Counted from the first letter of the stretch, positions 22,301-32,658 are shown. The stretch is DNA of 64,000 nucleotides from CBDCFV01 sp965261795 (GCA_965261795.1 OZ253476.1:372001-436000), one strand, 5' to 3'. The notes: generated by a model not told the origin, from the sequence alone. Made by a program: numbers and translations.

Positions 22301-25300
22301 CGGGGGAACCTCGTGGCACTTCGTGGATGTAGTCACCACCGCGGGTCTATCCCCGCGAGTGCGGGGGAACCCAAAAACGCCAGTGCCTGCCGATACAGCA
22401 CCAAGGTCTATCCCCGCGAGTGCGGGGGAACCTGTGCCAGATAGCCGGAGCCAGTGGTCTAGCTGGGTCTATCCCCGCGAGTGCGGGGGAACCTCGATAG
22501 ATGTATAGTACATCCCGGAGACCGTGGGTCTATCCCCGCGAGTGCGGGGGAACCATGCGGCGGGCTGCGGACTGGGAGTTTGCCAAGGGTCTATCCCCGC
22601 GAGTGCGGGGGAACCCCGTTGACCAACCGCATATCCACTGCAGTTCCGGGTCTATCCCCGCGAGTGCGGGGGAACCTTTGGCAGAGGTGATACGGTAATG
22701 CGGAGTACAGGTCTATCCCCGCGAGTGCGGGGGAACCGCTACTGCCCGTCGTATGGTCCCTGCTTCTGCCGGTCTATCCCCGCGAGTGCGGGGGAACCCA
22801 GTAGTCCGCATGTTCCTGCCACGTCTCCCAGGGTCTATCCCCGCGAGTGCGGGGGAACCCAGTAGTACTTTCCGCACATCGTTGGCACCACAGGTCTATC
22901 CCCGCGAGTGCGGGGGAACCTTCTCGTCTCCGAAACACCTCAAGACGATCATCGGTCTATCCCCGCGAGTGCGGGGGAACCCGGGCCCTGTGAAATCCGT
23001 ACTCTTTTTCTAAAGGTCTATCCCCGCGAGTGCGGGGGAACCACCCCTACCTCCCCTTCTGGTGACAGGAAGAAAGGTCTATCCCCGCGAGTGCGGGGGA
23101 ACCGTGGTGGGCTGGCCGATGTACTCCTCCAGCGACGGTCTATCCCCGCGAGTGCGGGGGAACCGCTAGTATGTCGCGTCTTGTCTCTTTTATCAAGGGT
23201 CTATCCCCGCGAGTGCGGGGGAACCGTAGCCGTGGTGAAGCAGGCTAGGCAGAAGTCGGGTCTATCCCCGCGAGTGCGGGGGAACCGTCGGTCATCTGTG
23301 CGCGCGATATCTGTGGGGCGGTCTATCCCCGCGAGTGCGGGGGAACCTCCTCGCCACGGACGACATAGGAAAAGCAGTGAGGTCTATCCCCGCGAGTGCG
23401 GGGGAACCATTCCGCTCTACGCGGTCTTTCACCGTGTTCAGGGTCTATCCCCGCGAGTGCGGGGGAACCCCCAGTCTCCCCTGAGGATGTTCACTGGTGT
23501 GGGGTCTATCCCCGCGAGTGCGGGGGAACCCTGGAAACTCATCGCCTGCATCTGGCTCATTTGGGTCTATCCCCGCGAGTGCGGGGGAACCTGGCTGTAC
23601 CTGAAGTGGCGCTCGCCCTGCATCGGTCTATCCCCGCGAGTGCGGGGGAACCTCTGGCGAGTCCTGGGATACCGCACTCCTGCGAGGTCTATCCCCGCGA
23701 GTGCGGGGGAACCCCAGACGCGCTTCCACCAGCCCCTGTACTGTAGGGTCTATCCCCGCGAGTGCGGGGGAACCTGACCGCGCCCAGCCGGTAGAGAAAG
23801 GTTGCGGGGTCTATCCCCGCGAGTGCGGGGGAACCTGTGGTCCTCTCCAGTGTACCCAGCCCGTCCAGGGTCTATCCCCGCGAGTGCGGGGGAACCTGAA
23901 CTTCTCTTTCCGTCCCTCAGTTCATCTACGGTCTATCCCCGCGAGTGCGGGGGAACCTGTATGTCAGTGTGACCAGTATCGGCCTGGCTCGGTCTATCCC
24001 CGCGAGTGCGGGGGAACCTGACATGCACTGCGTGATGTACAGCGCCCAATGGGTCTATCCCCGCGAGTGCGGGGGAACCAGACGGATACGACATGGAAAA
24101 TACGCTAAGGAAGGTCTATCCCCGCGAGTGCGGGGGAACCTCCGTCGACTTGATGTTCTCGGTCTTCGGGACCGGTCTATCCCCGCGAGTGCGGGGGAAC
24201 CTATTTCTCCCGAATCAGCCATCTGGGACCTACGGGTCTATCCCCGCGAGTGCGGGGGAACCTCTGCTTGGCCCTGTAGTGCGAACTTTTCAAGCGGTCT
24301 ATCCCCGCGAGTGCGGGGGAACCAATACGCGGTGAAGCGATGGGCATTATGGATGGGGTCTATCCCCGCGAGTGCGGGGGAACCCATGTGGACTCAGGAA
24401 GTCCAACTCCTCCCAGCGGTCTATCCCCGCGAGTGCGGGGGAACCGTGCCATGATTGTGGTGCCTCCTTAAGGTAGAGGGTCTATCCCCGCGAGTGCGGG
24501 GGAACCAGGTCGATTTAAGGCCATTGGAATTCTCTCTCCGGTCTATCCCCGCGAGTGCGGGGGAACCCTGTCAGCTGTACCGATGCTACATATGGTAGTC
24601 GGTCTATCCCCGCGAGTGCGGGGGAACCAGCCCTATCGAGCCCTCATGTGGACTCAGGAAGGGTCTATCCCCGCGAGTGCGGGGGAACCCACAATAATGA
24701 GAAAAATCGCAAGCTTGAAAAGGGTCTATCCCCGCGAGTGCGGGGGAACCTTCTCGTCTCCGAAACACCGCAAGACGAGCATCGGTCTATCCCCGCGAGT
24801 GCGGGGGAACCCCGCCTATCTGTGATATACCGAACGGCGTTGAGGGTCTATCCCCGCGAGTGCGGGGGAACCTGTCTATAGCGTCGAAGTCCACGTCTGG
24901 TGCCAGGTCTATCCCCGCGAGTGCGGGGGAACCTGTTTTTCGAGATGCTCTATGTGGTCAGTGGTTGGTCTATCCCCGCGAGTGCGGGGGAACCGTATCT
25001 CGGTCATGGTATCTCCTTTTGCTTAGCGGTCTATCCCCGCGAGTGCGGGGGAACCCACGAGATTGTTTTACTACTGTAGAGAGTCGGCGGTCTATCCCCG
25101 CGAGTGCGGGGGAACCTCACGAGATTGCTTGCTACTGTAGAGAGTCGGCGGTCTATCCCCGCGAGTGCGGGGGAACCCTCGTGCCGTGGATGCACCAGAC
25201 CGGGGATTTCGGTCTATCCCCGCGAGTGCGGGGGAACCTTCATGAGGTCTTGGAAAGCCTTTATGAGGTGCGGTCTATCCCCGCGAGTGCGGGGGAACCT

Positions 25301-26275
25301 TACACGCTCGAAGCTTTGACCCGGGTCTTGAAGGTCTATCCCCGCGAGTGCGGGGGAACCCAGTGTACTCCCTCAGGGCTGAAGATGTAAAAAGGTCTAT
25401 CCCCGCGAGTGCGGGGGAACCGCTATTGTGTCTGCGAACATAAATTCCGTGACGGGTCTATCCCCGCGAGTGCGGGGGAACCGAGGAAACCGTAACCCTC
25501 ACATGCCAGCATAGCGGTCTATCCCCGCGAGTGCGGGGGAACCCACAGACTATCTCGCGGCGGCCAACTTCCGGCCGGTCTATCCCCGCGAGTGCGGGGG
25601 AACCCATGTGGGCTCAGGAAGTCGAGTTCCTCCCAGCGGTCTATCCCCGCGAGTGCGGGGGAACCGTGTAAGCTAGGGTGTCAAAGGATCCACTCTCGGG
25701 TCTATCCCCGCGAGTGCGGGGGAACCTCGGTTGCCCATGCCTTCCTGATGGGGGCTGCCGGTCTATCCCCGCGAGTGCGGGGGAACCCTAGGAACCCCTG
25801 CCCGTGCAGGGAATAGAAAAGGTCTATCCCCGCGAGTGCGGGGGAACCGCCGGGTCGATGCTGGCGAGTGGCTCGGTGCTCGGTCTATCCCCGCGAGTGC
25901 GGGGGAACCAATACGGGTCTATGCCCTTTATGAGTGGTCTCAGGTCTATCCCCGCGAGTGCGGGGGAACCTCAATCCGCTGAAGTCGCCGTCGGGATTGA
26001 ATGGGTCTATCCCCGCGAGTGCGGGGGAACCCTACGAGTGGGCCGAAATCGTGGACACCTCCCGGGTCTATCCCCGCGAGTGCGGGGGAACCATCGTCGG
26101 TACGACATTCCATCCGTGCGTTCCCGGTCTATCCCCGCGAGTGCGGGGGAACCGAAGAGCTGATCAAGATGTCGCCGGAAGAATCAGGTCTATCCCCGCG
26201 AGTGCGGGGGAACCTCTTCCGGCGGCTCTCGGTCAAGCCCGGCCATCGGTCTATCCCCGCGAGTGCGGGGGAACC
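7399..26275 (-). CRISPR. Type I-E CRISPR array, about 310 repeats and 309 spacers
   Basis: On the plus strand the 28-bp repeat begins GGTCTATCCCC and ends GGGGGAACC, with a CCCCGC-ACTC-GCGGGG hairpin on the transcribed strand. Repeat starts fall on a 61-bp grid from 7399 to 26248, which gives 309 intervals; one 32-nt spacer (16577-16608) and one 34-nt spacer (20541-20574) cancel out. By analogy with the E. coli I-E repeat, transcription is leftward, with the leader at the cas2 side. Only three variant repeats were noticed: 8376 (last base), 11242 (base 11261 is A) and 11364 (base 11373 is T). Duplicated spacers are at 12063/12124 and, as a two-spacer block, at 12734-12827/12856-12949. If the last repeat base is counted as PAM-derived, the unit is 29+32, as in E. 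coli. Confidence 0.99.
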
Positions 26276-26320
26276 CCTTGGTGGGGAATACTGACCTTCG
26301 ACAATTATTATGCTGATCCG
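26276..26320 (-). promoter_or_regulatory. CRISPR leader (very short, probably extends into cas2)
   Basis: Only 45 bp separate the cas2 stop (26321) from the leader-proximal repeat. On the minus strand it holds an A/T-rich CATAATAATTG stretch, possibly a -10 element, but no convincing -35. The array promoter and adaptation signals probably overlap the cas2 3' end. Confidence 0.55.
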
Positions 26321-26608
26321 TTACCGGTATTTGACCAGATATACCCCGTCCGCGTCTACTATTTCCTTGGGCGATTCGCCCAGCGTCCTGATTTCCTGCT
26401 CGCTTACCGCCCCAGGGTCCCGCCAGGTCATGACTATCGACCCCTGCCCCAGTTCGTAATACCACCCCGCCAGCACGTCCCATATCCGCTCCCTGATGCC
26501 GCTGGTCATGTTGGGTGAGGTGTATACTCCGGGCGCGATTTCCAGCATTGCCGAGGCTAGGAAGCCCCGGTATCGTCCCTCTACGTTTACCGTCACTATC
26601 ACTGTCAC
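26321..26608 (-). CDS. cas2: Cas2, type I-E
   Basis: 95 residues, with the Cas2e opening MTVIVTVNVEGRYRGFLASA and the internal segment IAPGVYTSPNMTSGIRE. It forms the central dimer of the Cas1-Cas2 integrase that places spacers at the leader. It has the normal Cas2e length and no DnaQ fusion; note the separate DEDDh exonuclease at 36820. The start overlaps the cas1 stop by 4 bp (ATGA), indicating translational coupling. Confidence 0.96.
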   Translation of the reverse strand: MTVIVTVNVEGRYRGFLASAMLEIAPGVYTSPNMTSGIRERIWDVLAGWYYELGQGSIVMTWRDPGAVSEQEIRTLGESPKEIVDADGVYLVKYR

Positions 26609-27621
26609 TGCGTATATCCTTCTCCAGTGTTTCCTTCTCCCGCATTTGCATCATGTACGTCCGCTTCATCTAGGTCCGCAACGGCGTTTTCCGGGCCGTC
26701 GGGCCAAGCTTCCTCCGGCTCATCAGACCCCATTTCCAGCGGGGCAACGTCCTGGAACAGCGTCTTGATGCGGTCAATCATCTTGGAGATGACCCGTTCC
26801 TTGCGCAGGAGTTCCCCGGTAGTCCTCCGCGTATGCCGCTCAATGTCCAGACCGGGGCGGTCCATCACTTCCCTGGCCGATTGGAAAGCGGCCGGCAGCA
26901 GAATGGTGTCCCGGAAGAGGTCGGCGATGTCCAGGGCGAAAGCTTCGCCGCTGTGCTCGTGGATGAAGCCCAACTGGGGAATGGCGCCGATGGCGGTGAC
27001 CGCCACGACGGCCGCCGAGGTTACGGCCACGGATGCGTGGTTGATGGCCTGGTTGGGCAGGTCCGCCCACAGCGGGTCGGTCCGGTCGTACCGCCGGCGC
27101 CGCCAGTCGATGCCGTACCGCTGGGCCACCAGCCGGTAGGTCTGTCTCATTCGGGCGCCTTCCACGCCGCGGAGGGCCGAAATGTCCTGCTGGGGCAGCA
27201 CTTCGCCCAACCGCAGGGCGTACATCTTGCGGGCAATGGTGATGCGGCTTCCGGTCGGGTCGCCCCAGGCCCGCATCTGCCGCCGCGCAACGTCCGACGT
27301 GTCGGGCATCAGCGGCGGGGCGGTGTAACACCGGACACCATCCTCGCCCACGGCGACCAACGCGGTGCCGTGGCGGGCCATCAGCCGCAGGGCGTCGTGG
27401 CTGACCGTCGAGCCGGGTCCCAGCAAAATCATTGACAGGGACTGGAAGGGGATGCCGTACTCCCCACTCTCCAGCGCGGTGCCGTCCCCCGGCGGTCCCT
27501 GACGCTCGAACCGCAGGGTGCCGTCGCGCACGGTAAGCGCCCCGCGGGACAGCCACAGCAGGCCGTGGCGGTCGGCGTGGGGAATCCTCGCGGTCTCCAG
27601 TCCAAGGCGTCCTCTCAGCAT
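26605..27621 (-). CDS. cas1: Cas1 integrase, type I-E, with acidic C-terminal tail
   Basis: Cas1e: MLRGRLGLETARIPHADRHG at the N-terminus (start at 27621 preferred; an upstream ATG at 27636 is also open). The metal-binding residues are visible as the Glu in GVEGARMRQTY, the His in IHEHSGEAFALD and the following Asp. It integrates prespacers with Cas2. At about 338 residues it is longer than E. coli Cas1 (305) because of a C-terminal extension rich in Glu, Asp, Gly and Asn (EEAWPDGPENAVADLDEAD). cas6e ends 99 bp upstream. Confidence 0.96.
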   Translation of the reverse strand: MLRGRLGLETARIPHADRHGLLWLSRGALTVRDGTLRFERQGPPGDGTALESGEYGIPFQSLSMILLGPGSTVSHDALRLMARHGTALVAVGEDGVRCYTAPPLMPDTSDVARRQMRAWGDPTGSRITIARKMYALRLGEVLPQQDISALRGVEGARMRQTYRLVAQRYGIDWRRRRYDRTDPLWADLPNQAINHASVAVTSAAVVAVTAIGAIPQLGFIHEHSGEAFALDIADLFRDTILLPAAFQSAREVMDRPGLDIERHTRRTTGELLRKERVISKMIDRIKTLFQDVAPLEMGSDEPEEAWPDGPENAVADLDEADVHDANAGEGNTGEGYTQ

Positions 27622-27735
27622 CTCTTTTCTCCTCACTTATGGTCTGCCCGCCCTGGCCGGACCCTATTCGTCCGGGGCAGGCATTGCATCCGGTTATTTT
27701 CAGTTGTTAAGGTGCGCGGCCCAAACACCCCCAAG

Positions 27736-28506
27736 CTATGGGCCAATGGGTCTGCTTGGCGGCCTGAGCAGCAACATCCCGTAGCCGTAGGCCCGGTGAC
27801 GGCCCACGCCCCGGGCCAGTAGTTGGGCGAATGCGTGCGGGTCGGTGATGGTCAGGACGCCCCGCATCACCGCATCCGGCCCTTCGACGTAGCGGGCGTG
27901 CAGCTTGCGAAACGAGCGTGTCCGTTGAAAGGACACCAGCTTGGTCTGGGACAACTCCAGGCTGACCCCCTGACTGCCGTCGAGCTTGCCGGACAGCCAA
28001 CCGGCGTACACTTCCTCCCTGCTGTGCGGCATTTCTCTCTTGGGATACGTTTCGGCCTGGCACTGAAAGACATCCTGCTCGGCGTCGGGCCGGTCAGACC
28101 TACGCCCTTTTCGAACGACGGGACGAATCCGCACCTCGAAACCCAACCGCTTGCCGGCTTGCCATTCCGGCGGCATCGGCTTGCTGTCCATGCTGGACGG
28201 GGGCAGCGCCCGCAACTGCTGCGGGTCGGCGAAGGTGTTGGCAGCGTCCTGCAAATCGCCGGCGGATGCCCGGCCGTAGCCGTACAGGCACCCCCGGCCG
28301 CCGCCCCGCGGAATGATCAGACGAAAGGGCTTCGGCGCCAATTCGCCGAAAGTCTCTTTCAGCAGGCAGTGCATCGCATGGTCGGTGTCCTGCAAACGTC
28401 TCATACCGGCCCATCGCTGGAACTCCCGCACGTTGACCTCGGCGCGCAGCATTTGCAGAGGCGCCAGCGCGGTCGTGTCCGCCGGAGTTGAAACATCGGT
28501 CATCAT
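27736..28506 (-). CDS. cas6e: Cas6e (CasE), pre-crRNA endoribonuclease
   Basis: 256 residues. It cleaves each repeat 3' of the hairpin and stays bound to the crRNA. An N-terminal ferredoxin-like region contains a conserved His in DTDHAMHCLLKETFG, corresponding to catalytic His20 of the E. coli enzyme. The C-terminal glycine-rich loop GVGRHRAYGYGMLLL is typical of Cas6. It overlaps cas5e by 4 bp. Confidence 0.95.
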   Translation of the reverse strand: MMTDVSTPADTTALAPLQMLRAEVNVREFQRWAGMRRLQDTDHAMHCLLKETFGELAPKPFRLIIPRGGGRGCLYGYGRASAGDLQDAANTFADPQQLRALPPSSMDSKPMPPEWQAGKRLGFEVRIRPVVRKGRRSDRPDAEQDVFQCQAETYPKREMPHSREEVYAGWLSGKLDGSQGVSLELSQTKLVSFQRTRSFRKLHARYVEGPDAVMRGVLTITDPHAFAQLLARGVGRHRAYGYGMLLLRPPSRPIGP

Positions 28507-29264
28507 GGGCCATCCTCCGCCGGGGCAGATTTGTCCGTGAAGCCAGGAAATTCAGACCGGGAACGTGTCCCCTCGTGGACCAATCGCCCGCCCCCATGCA
28601 GTCCCGAAACCCAGTTGCGCTGGTCGGTCAGCATGTGGGAGTTGTCAGGTTGGATGCGGTCATCCTCTTCGGCGCCGGGCCACATCAACCGTACCGTTTC
28701 CGCCGGGTCTCGGCCATGCTCAATGGACAAGTCCAAAAGGGCGGCCAGTACGGAGCCGGCGTCGATTCGGCCCCGGTACAGCGGCGCCGATGGCAGACAC
28801 GGCTTGCGCCCAATGAACAGGGGGCGGGCCGGGTTTTCCAAGGCATCGGCCAGGTTCTCCAGGGTGGGCGCATCGTCCGCCGGTTCCAGGCGCAGGGCGA
28901 CGGTCACGCGCATATCGGCGAAGTAGTCCCGGTAACGAAGGTGGTTCTGATAGGTGCCGCCGCCACGTCCCTCAGGGCGGCCCCGCGTAGTCCAACTTTG
29001 TTCAGTGTTGTTGATGGCCGCGGTCTGGAAGTCGGTCATGCGCACCCCGCCCGCCGGCTCCCGGTCGATACGGGCGGCGAACACCAACCGGTTTTGCAGC
29101 TGCTGGTGGCGCTCGCGCTCGATTCTCCGCCAGCCCAAGGCGTTGGCCAGCAGGCCGGTCAGCATGGACGCCGACGGGAATCGCCGGATGACGCCCAGGT
29201 TGTCGATGGTCTCTCCGCCGAAGGCCATCAGCGGCGATTCCAGACCCAGGATCAGGTGCTCCAT
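28503..29264 (-). CDS. cas5e: Cas5e (CasD), Cascade subunit
   Basis: 253 residues. The N-terminal MEHLILGLESPLMAFGGET followed by GVIRRFPSASMLTGLLANAL is the Cas5e hallmark. The protein caps the crRNA 5' handle in Cascade. It shares one base with the cas7e stop and overlaps cas6e by 4 bp. Confidence 0.95.
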   Translation of the reverse strand: MEHLILGLESPLMAFGGETIDNLGVIRRFPSASMLTGLLANALGWRRIERERHQQLQNRLVFAARIDREPAGGVRMTDFQTAAINNTEQSWTTRGRPEGRGGGTYQNHLRYRDYFADMRVTVALRLEPADDAPTLENLADALENPARPLFIGRKPCLPSAPLYRGRIDAGSVLAALLDLSIEHGRDPAETVRLMWPGAEEDDRIQPDNSHMLTDQRNWVSGLHGGGRLVHEGTRSRSEFPGFTDKSAPAEDGP

Positions 29265-30442
29265 CAGTTTTTCACCTCGCCGGCCCGGACCGCCTGCGCC
29301 GCCCAGGATGCCAGGTCGTCAAAGCAGATTCCCTCTGTGTGGGGAATGTCGCATTCTTCGACCGATGCCATCCGGCGGATTTCCTTTGCGCCGTAGCATT
29401 TGTCCAACTTGCTCAAATGCCCGGACAGCCGTTCTACGGCGGCGGCAACCTGCGCCTTGGCGGGGTCTCGGAAAGCGTTGGCCAGACTGCGGGGCTGCCG
29501 GCTGCCGACCTCAATCAGCGTAAGGTCGGCGCAGGCGTAGGGTGCGGTGGAGCCAAGTTTGGCGCCGGGGGTGACGGTGGCGATCAGATGCAGCAGGTGT
29601 TCGACCACCCGTGCGGCCAGGTCCCGGTCGGCGGCCTGCCAGTCTTCGGCGTAACAGCCTTCCAAGTTGGAAACCAGCCCTGGCATGTCCACGACCACGT
29701 AGCCGTAGAACAGCCCGGCGGTCAGCTCCATGTCGCCGATGTGGGCGGCGCCGGCGTCCTCATCATCGCGCTGCAAGTCGTCCACCACCGAGAAATAGTC
29801 GCTCTCGCTCTCCTCTCCGTGGACGGTGAAGGCGTGGGCGACGTGGATGGCAGCCTCGATGTTGGCGCCGGGGTCGGACGTGACCATGCGGCCAAACAGG
29901 GCGCCCTCCAACCCGGCGGGCAGGCGGGCTGTGCCGAGAAGCGCCCGGAAGTTGTTGCCCTCGCCCCGTCGGGCGTTGAACAGAGCGGTTGCCGCTTCTC
30001 CCGCAGCCTTGGCGTCGCCGGAATGTTCGGCGCAGATGGCGGCGGCCCTCTGGTGCAGGTGTTCCACTTCGGGCAGGCCCAACAGCAGGGGTTGGCGCCC
30101 GGTCTCCGACGTGCCGCTCCTGCCGTACACGCCGATGTTGAAGGCATCTTCCACCACTTTAAGGACTTCATCACTGAAGCTGCCCTCTTCCTTCAAGGGG
30201 GCCATCACCTTCCGCTCAACGATGTTGCGGGAGCGCAGGGCCGACGTGCTGCCGTCGATGCTGCCCAGCGAGAACTCATCCTTGGCAACCCGCCAGTGAC
30301 GCTTGAGGCACTGGGACGAAATGCGGGTGCGGACGGCGCCGCCGAAGGGCATACGCTTGGCAAGGCCGCTGTCGTCCCGGTTCAGCAGCGCCGCCGGGTA
30401 GGAATGCAGGGTATGGATTTGCAGAAATCTGGGGGTTGTCAT
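29264..30442 (-). CDS. cas7e: Cas7e (Cse4/CasC), Cascade backbone
   Basis: 392 residues. Opens with MTTPRFLQIHTLHSYPAALL, then KRMPFGGAVRTRISSQCLKR, typical of Cas7e. Six copies form the crRNA-binding filament; their thumbs kink the guide so that every sixth base is not paired, which matters for the regulatory RNA proposed at 33122. A 12-bp gap separates it from cse2. Confidence 0.96.
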   Translation of the reverse strand: MTTPRFLQIHTLHSYPAALLNRDDSGLAKRMPFGGAVRTRISSQCLKRHWRVAKDEFSLGSIDGSTSALRSRNIVERKVMAPLKEEGSFSDEVLKVVEDAFNIGVYGRSGTSETGRQPLLLGLPEVEHLHQRAAAICAEHSGDAKAAGEAATALFNARRGEGNNFRALLGTARLPAGLEGALFGRMVTSDPGANIEAAIHVAHAFTVHGEESESDYFSVVDDLQRDDEDAGAAHIGDMELTAGLFYGYVVVDMPGLVSNLEGCYAEDWQAADRDLAARVVEHLLHLIATVTPGAKLGSTAPYACADLTLIEVGSRQPRSLANAFRDPAKAQVAAAVERLSGHLSKLDKCYGAKEIRRMASVEECDIPHTEGICFDDLASWAAQAVRAGEVKN

Positions 30443-30454
30443 GGGGAAAACTCC

Positions 30455-31090
30455 TTATTCTTTGGATTGTTGAGCGCTGCGCCGCTCGGCCTGGTAGTAG
30501 GCGCGGGCGATTTGGTGGCGGACATATTCAGCGCTATCCTCTCGGTAACCCTCGTGGAGGATCAGTCGCGCCATTTGACGCCAGTTGAAGGATTGGCCGG
30601 ATCCTAACATTCGGAATGTCCGGGCCAGGAGGGTATGCAGCATCGGCCCCCGGGCTGTCAGTAGCCGATTAAAGCGGGTTTCACTGTAAAAGGCTCTAGC
30701 CCGATTGCTATCACCGCCTTGAAACAGGGCCAGACCCACCGGCACAGTCGGGTTATGGGCGGAAGGTCGCGGGGCATCGGAATCGGTATTGGCATCCGAG
30801 CCGGATGTTGGAGTCATAAGCGCGATTCCGTGCAGGATGAGACCCCATTTTCTTTCCACGTCAGGATTCATCTCGCCACTTTCCAGCAAGCCGCTTTCCG
30901 CTAGTAACCGCCAGAATACGGCAGGGTCGGGTTCGTCAGGCTTCATACGGCGCAACTCCGCGAGGTCACCTCGCCTAAAGTTGGGCCGTGCCATTTTGCC
31001 AGCCAATTCGACGGTAATATCAAGCCAGTTGAGAGAATCTCCGATTTGCCCTGCTTGGGTGGATGCTTCAGTGGTTGGCACGGTGGTCAT
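30455..31090 (-). CDS. cse2: Cse2 (CasB), Cascade small subunit
   Basis: 211 residues, mostly helical and Arg-rich. Typical Cse2 features are LAELRRMKPDEPDPAVFWRL near residue 45 and ARTFRMLGSGQSFNWRQMARL near the C-terminus. Two copies stabilise the target strand. The region around residues 95-115 (SGSDANTDSDAPRPS) is a low-complexity loop. It overlaps the cas8e stop by one base. Confidence 0.94.
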   Translation of the reverse strand: MTTVPTTEASTQAGQIGDSLNWLDITVELAGKMARPNFRRGDLAELRRMKPDEPDPAVFWRLLAESGLLESGEMNPDVERKWGLILHGIALMTPTSGSDANTDSDAPRPSAHNPTVPVGLALFQGGDSNRARAFYSETRFNRLLTARGPMLHTLLARTFRMLGSGQSFNWRQMARLILHEGYREDSAEYVRHQIARAYYQAERRSAQQSKE

Positions 31091-32658
31091 TAGTTACCTC
31101 CATTGTTGGCAAACAAGTCGGGGAACCCGTTTCGCCCGCGTATTCTGCCCTCAAACAGTCCTTCGGCAGCAACCCGCGCCCGGTAACTGTAGATAGCCGG
31201 GCAAGGCAGCGAGTCCTCGGCATCATGGAGGACGTTGCGAGCTTTTTCTATCACGAAGTCCTTTAGCCACCCGTTGCGGACGCTTTGGCGACCGGAAGGT
31301 TCCTCTTCAAACTCGGTTTGTAAGTCTTCAAAAAACTGAGCGTCCACAATTCCGTCCAGCCGGTTCAGCCAGGGACGGGCCAGGGCGCGGTGCTCCGGGC
31401 TGACCTTGGCTTCATCACCCCGGGCCGCAAATACTTGAGTCGCATGACTGAGGATACGCTGGACTTTGCCGATGTCGTTGATGCGTGCTTTGGACAAGTC
31501 GCCCAACAGTTGACTTGAGCCTCTATTTAGAAGCGCAAGCTTTGCCGCGTACCTAAAGGTGATAACCCGCTCGTAGTAGCCTTCGGTTTTACCATTGCCC
31601 CGTACCATCGCGCGGGCGACGAGTAGCATTTCGTCGCGGGAACGCTGCTCGGCTTTGGTCGGATCCAGTAGAGCCGGGTGTTCCCAATTGGCGAGATATT
31701 CGGAAATCCGCTTGTAATTGAACCCGCCGGCACCCAGGGTCAAGGGCAAGCCGTCTCTCTTGCTGTCAGCGGGAGTCCATGGGTCGCCGGTTCTGCCCTT
31801 GAGTTCTTTGCCACCGACACGGGCGGCCTTTGAACTGGTCCGGACGCCGTACAATCGACCGTTTTTATCGGCCCGCAGCCGGAGACGACGACAAATTTCA
31901 AGGTAAAAGATGTCGAGGCTATTCGGCAGCAACCCTTCGGCAGGAGAGCCGTCCCACGGCAACGTCCAGAGCAATGGGATGCCGTTGTGAGATGGGTAAA
32001 CGGTATGCCGGTCAAGCATTTGGGGCCGAAACTCCAGCAGTGCAACAATGTCCCGCCGCACATGGGCGCCTAGCCTACTGCCCACGGGAGCCAGACTAAA
32101 GGCAGGCCGGTTGCCGAACCCGCTGTTCATCCGGGAAATGCCATAGTTCCCGGCTCCGCCGAAACCCTCCATCGTCTGCAAGGTAATCAGCGCGAATATC
32201 CAATCGTCAACGTCGGCTTGGACAGCTACCGAGGATTTCAAGTCGTGGTTCTTGGAAGTAACCAGCATATCCAGTTCGTCGGGGGTGGCTACGGTTGCCT
32301 TGTAGTCCTTTTCCTTCTCTTTGGACGAGGCCGGCGGCTGCATAAAGGCCGGCTTGGTAATGTCGTCCACCACCAACTGCCAGGGTTCATCGTCCGGGTA
32401 GTCCGGGGTCAGGCCGCGAATCAGCTTGGCCCATTCATCGGCGGATTCCGGGGGAGTATCCACTTCCGCCCGGTGCATTGCCATCGCGCCCAACTGCGCC
32501 AGGACAGCGTGCCAGGGGTGCCGCTCGTGGGGCCGCAGAGCGGGGAAGGCGTTTACCTTGTCGGCCATTAGCGCGGCGTAAATTTCAGGCAGGGAGGCCT
32601 CGGTGCTCTCACCGTGAAATTGGTAACGGATTAGAGGTTGTTCCAACAGATTAAGCAT
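31090..32658 (-). CDS. cas8e: Cas8e (Cse1/CasA), Cascade large subunit
   Basis: 522 residues, the usual Cse1 length. N-terminal MLNLLEQPLIRYQFHGES and the segment NAFPALRPHERHPWHAVLAQL fit the family. The protein reads the PAM and recruits Cas3. A good ribosome binding site (AGGAAA) lies 6-10 bp before the ATG. It is the first Cascade gene; 85 bp upstream ends the small Cys-rich ORF. Confidence 0.95.
   Translation of the reverse strand: MLNLLEQPLIRYQFHGESTEASLPEIYAALMADKVNAFPALRPHERHPWHAVLAQLGAMAMHRAEVDTPPESADEWAKLIRGLTPDYPDDEPWQLVVDDITKPAFMQPPASSKEKEKDYKATVATPDELDMLVTSKNHDLKSSVAVQADVDDWIFALITLQTMEGFGGAGNYGISRMNSGFGNRPAFSLAPVGSRLGAHVRRDIVALLEFRPQMLDRHTVYPSHNGIPLLWTLPWDGSPAEGLLPNSLDIFYLEICRRLRLRADKNGRLYGVRTSSKAARVGGKELKGRTGDPWTPADSKRDGLPLTLGAGGFNYKRISEYLANWEHPALLDPTKAEQRSRDEMLLVARAMVRGNGKTEGYYERVITFRYAAKLALLNRGSSQLLGDLSKARINDIGKVQRILSHATQVFAARGDEAKVSPEHRALARPWLNRLDGIVDAQFFEDLQTEFEEEPSGRQSVRNGWLKDFVIEKARNVLHDAEDSLPCPAIYSYRARVAAEGLFEGRIRGRNGFPDLFANNGGN

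Noticed and set aside
7414..26518. Dozens of plus-strand ORFs in the array rich in VYPRECGGT, GLSPRVRGN and SIPASAGEP
   Set aside because: These are the three translations of the CRISPR repeat, not proteins.
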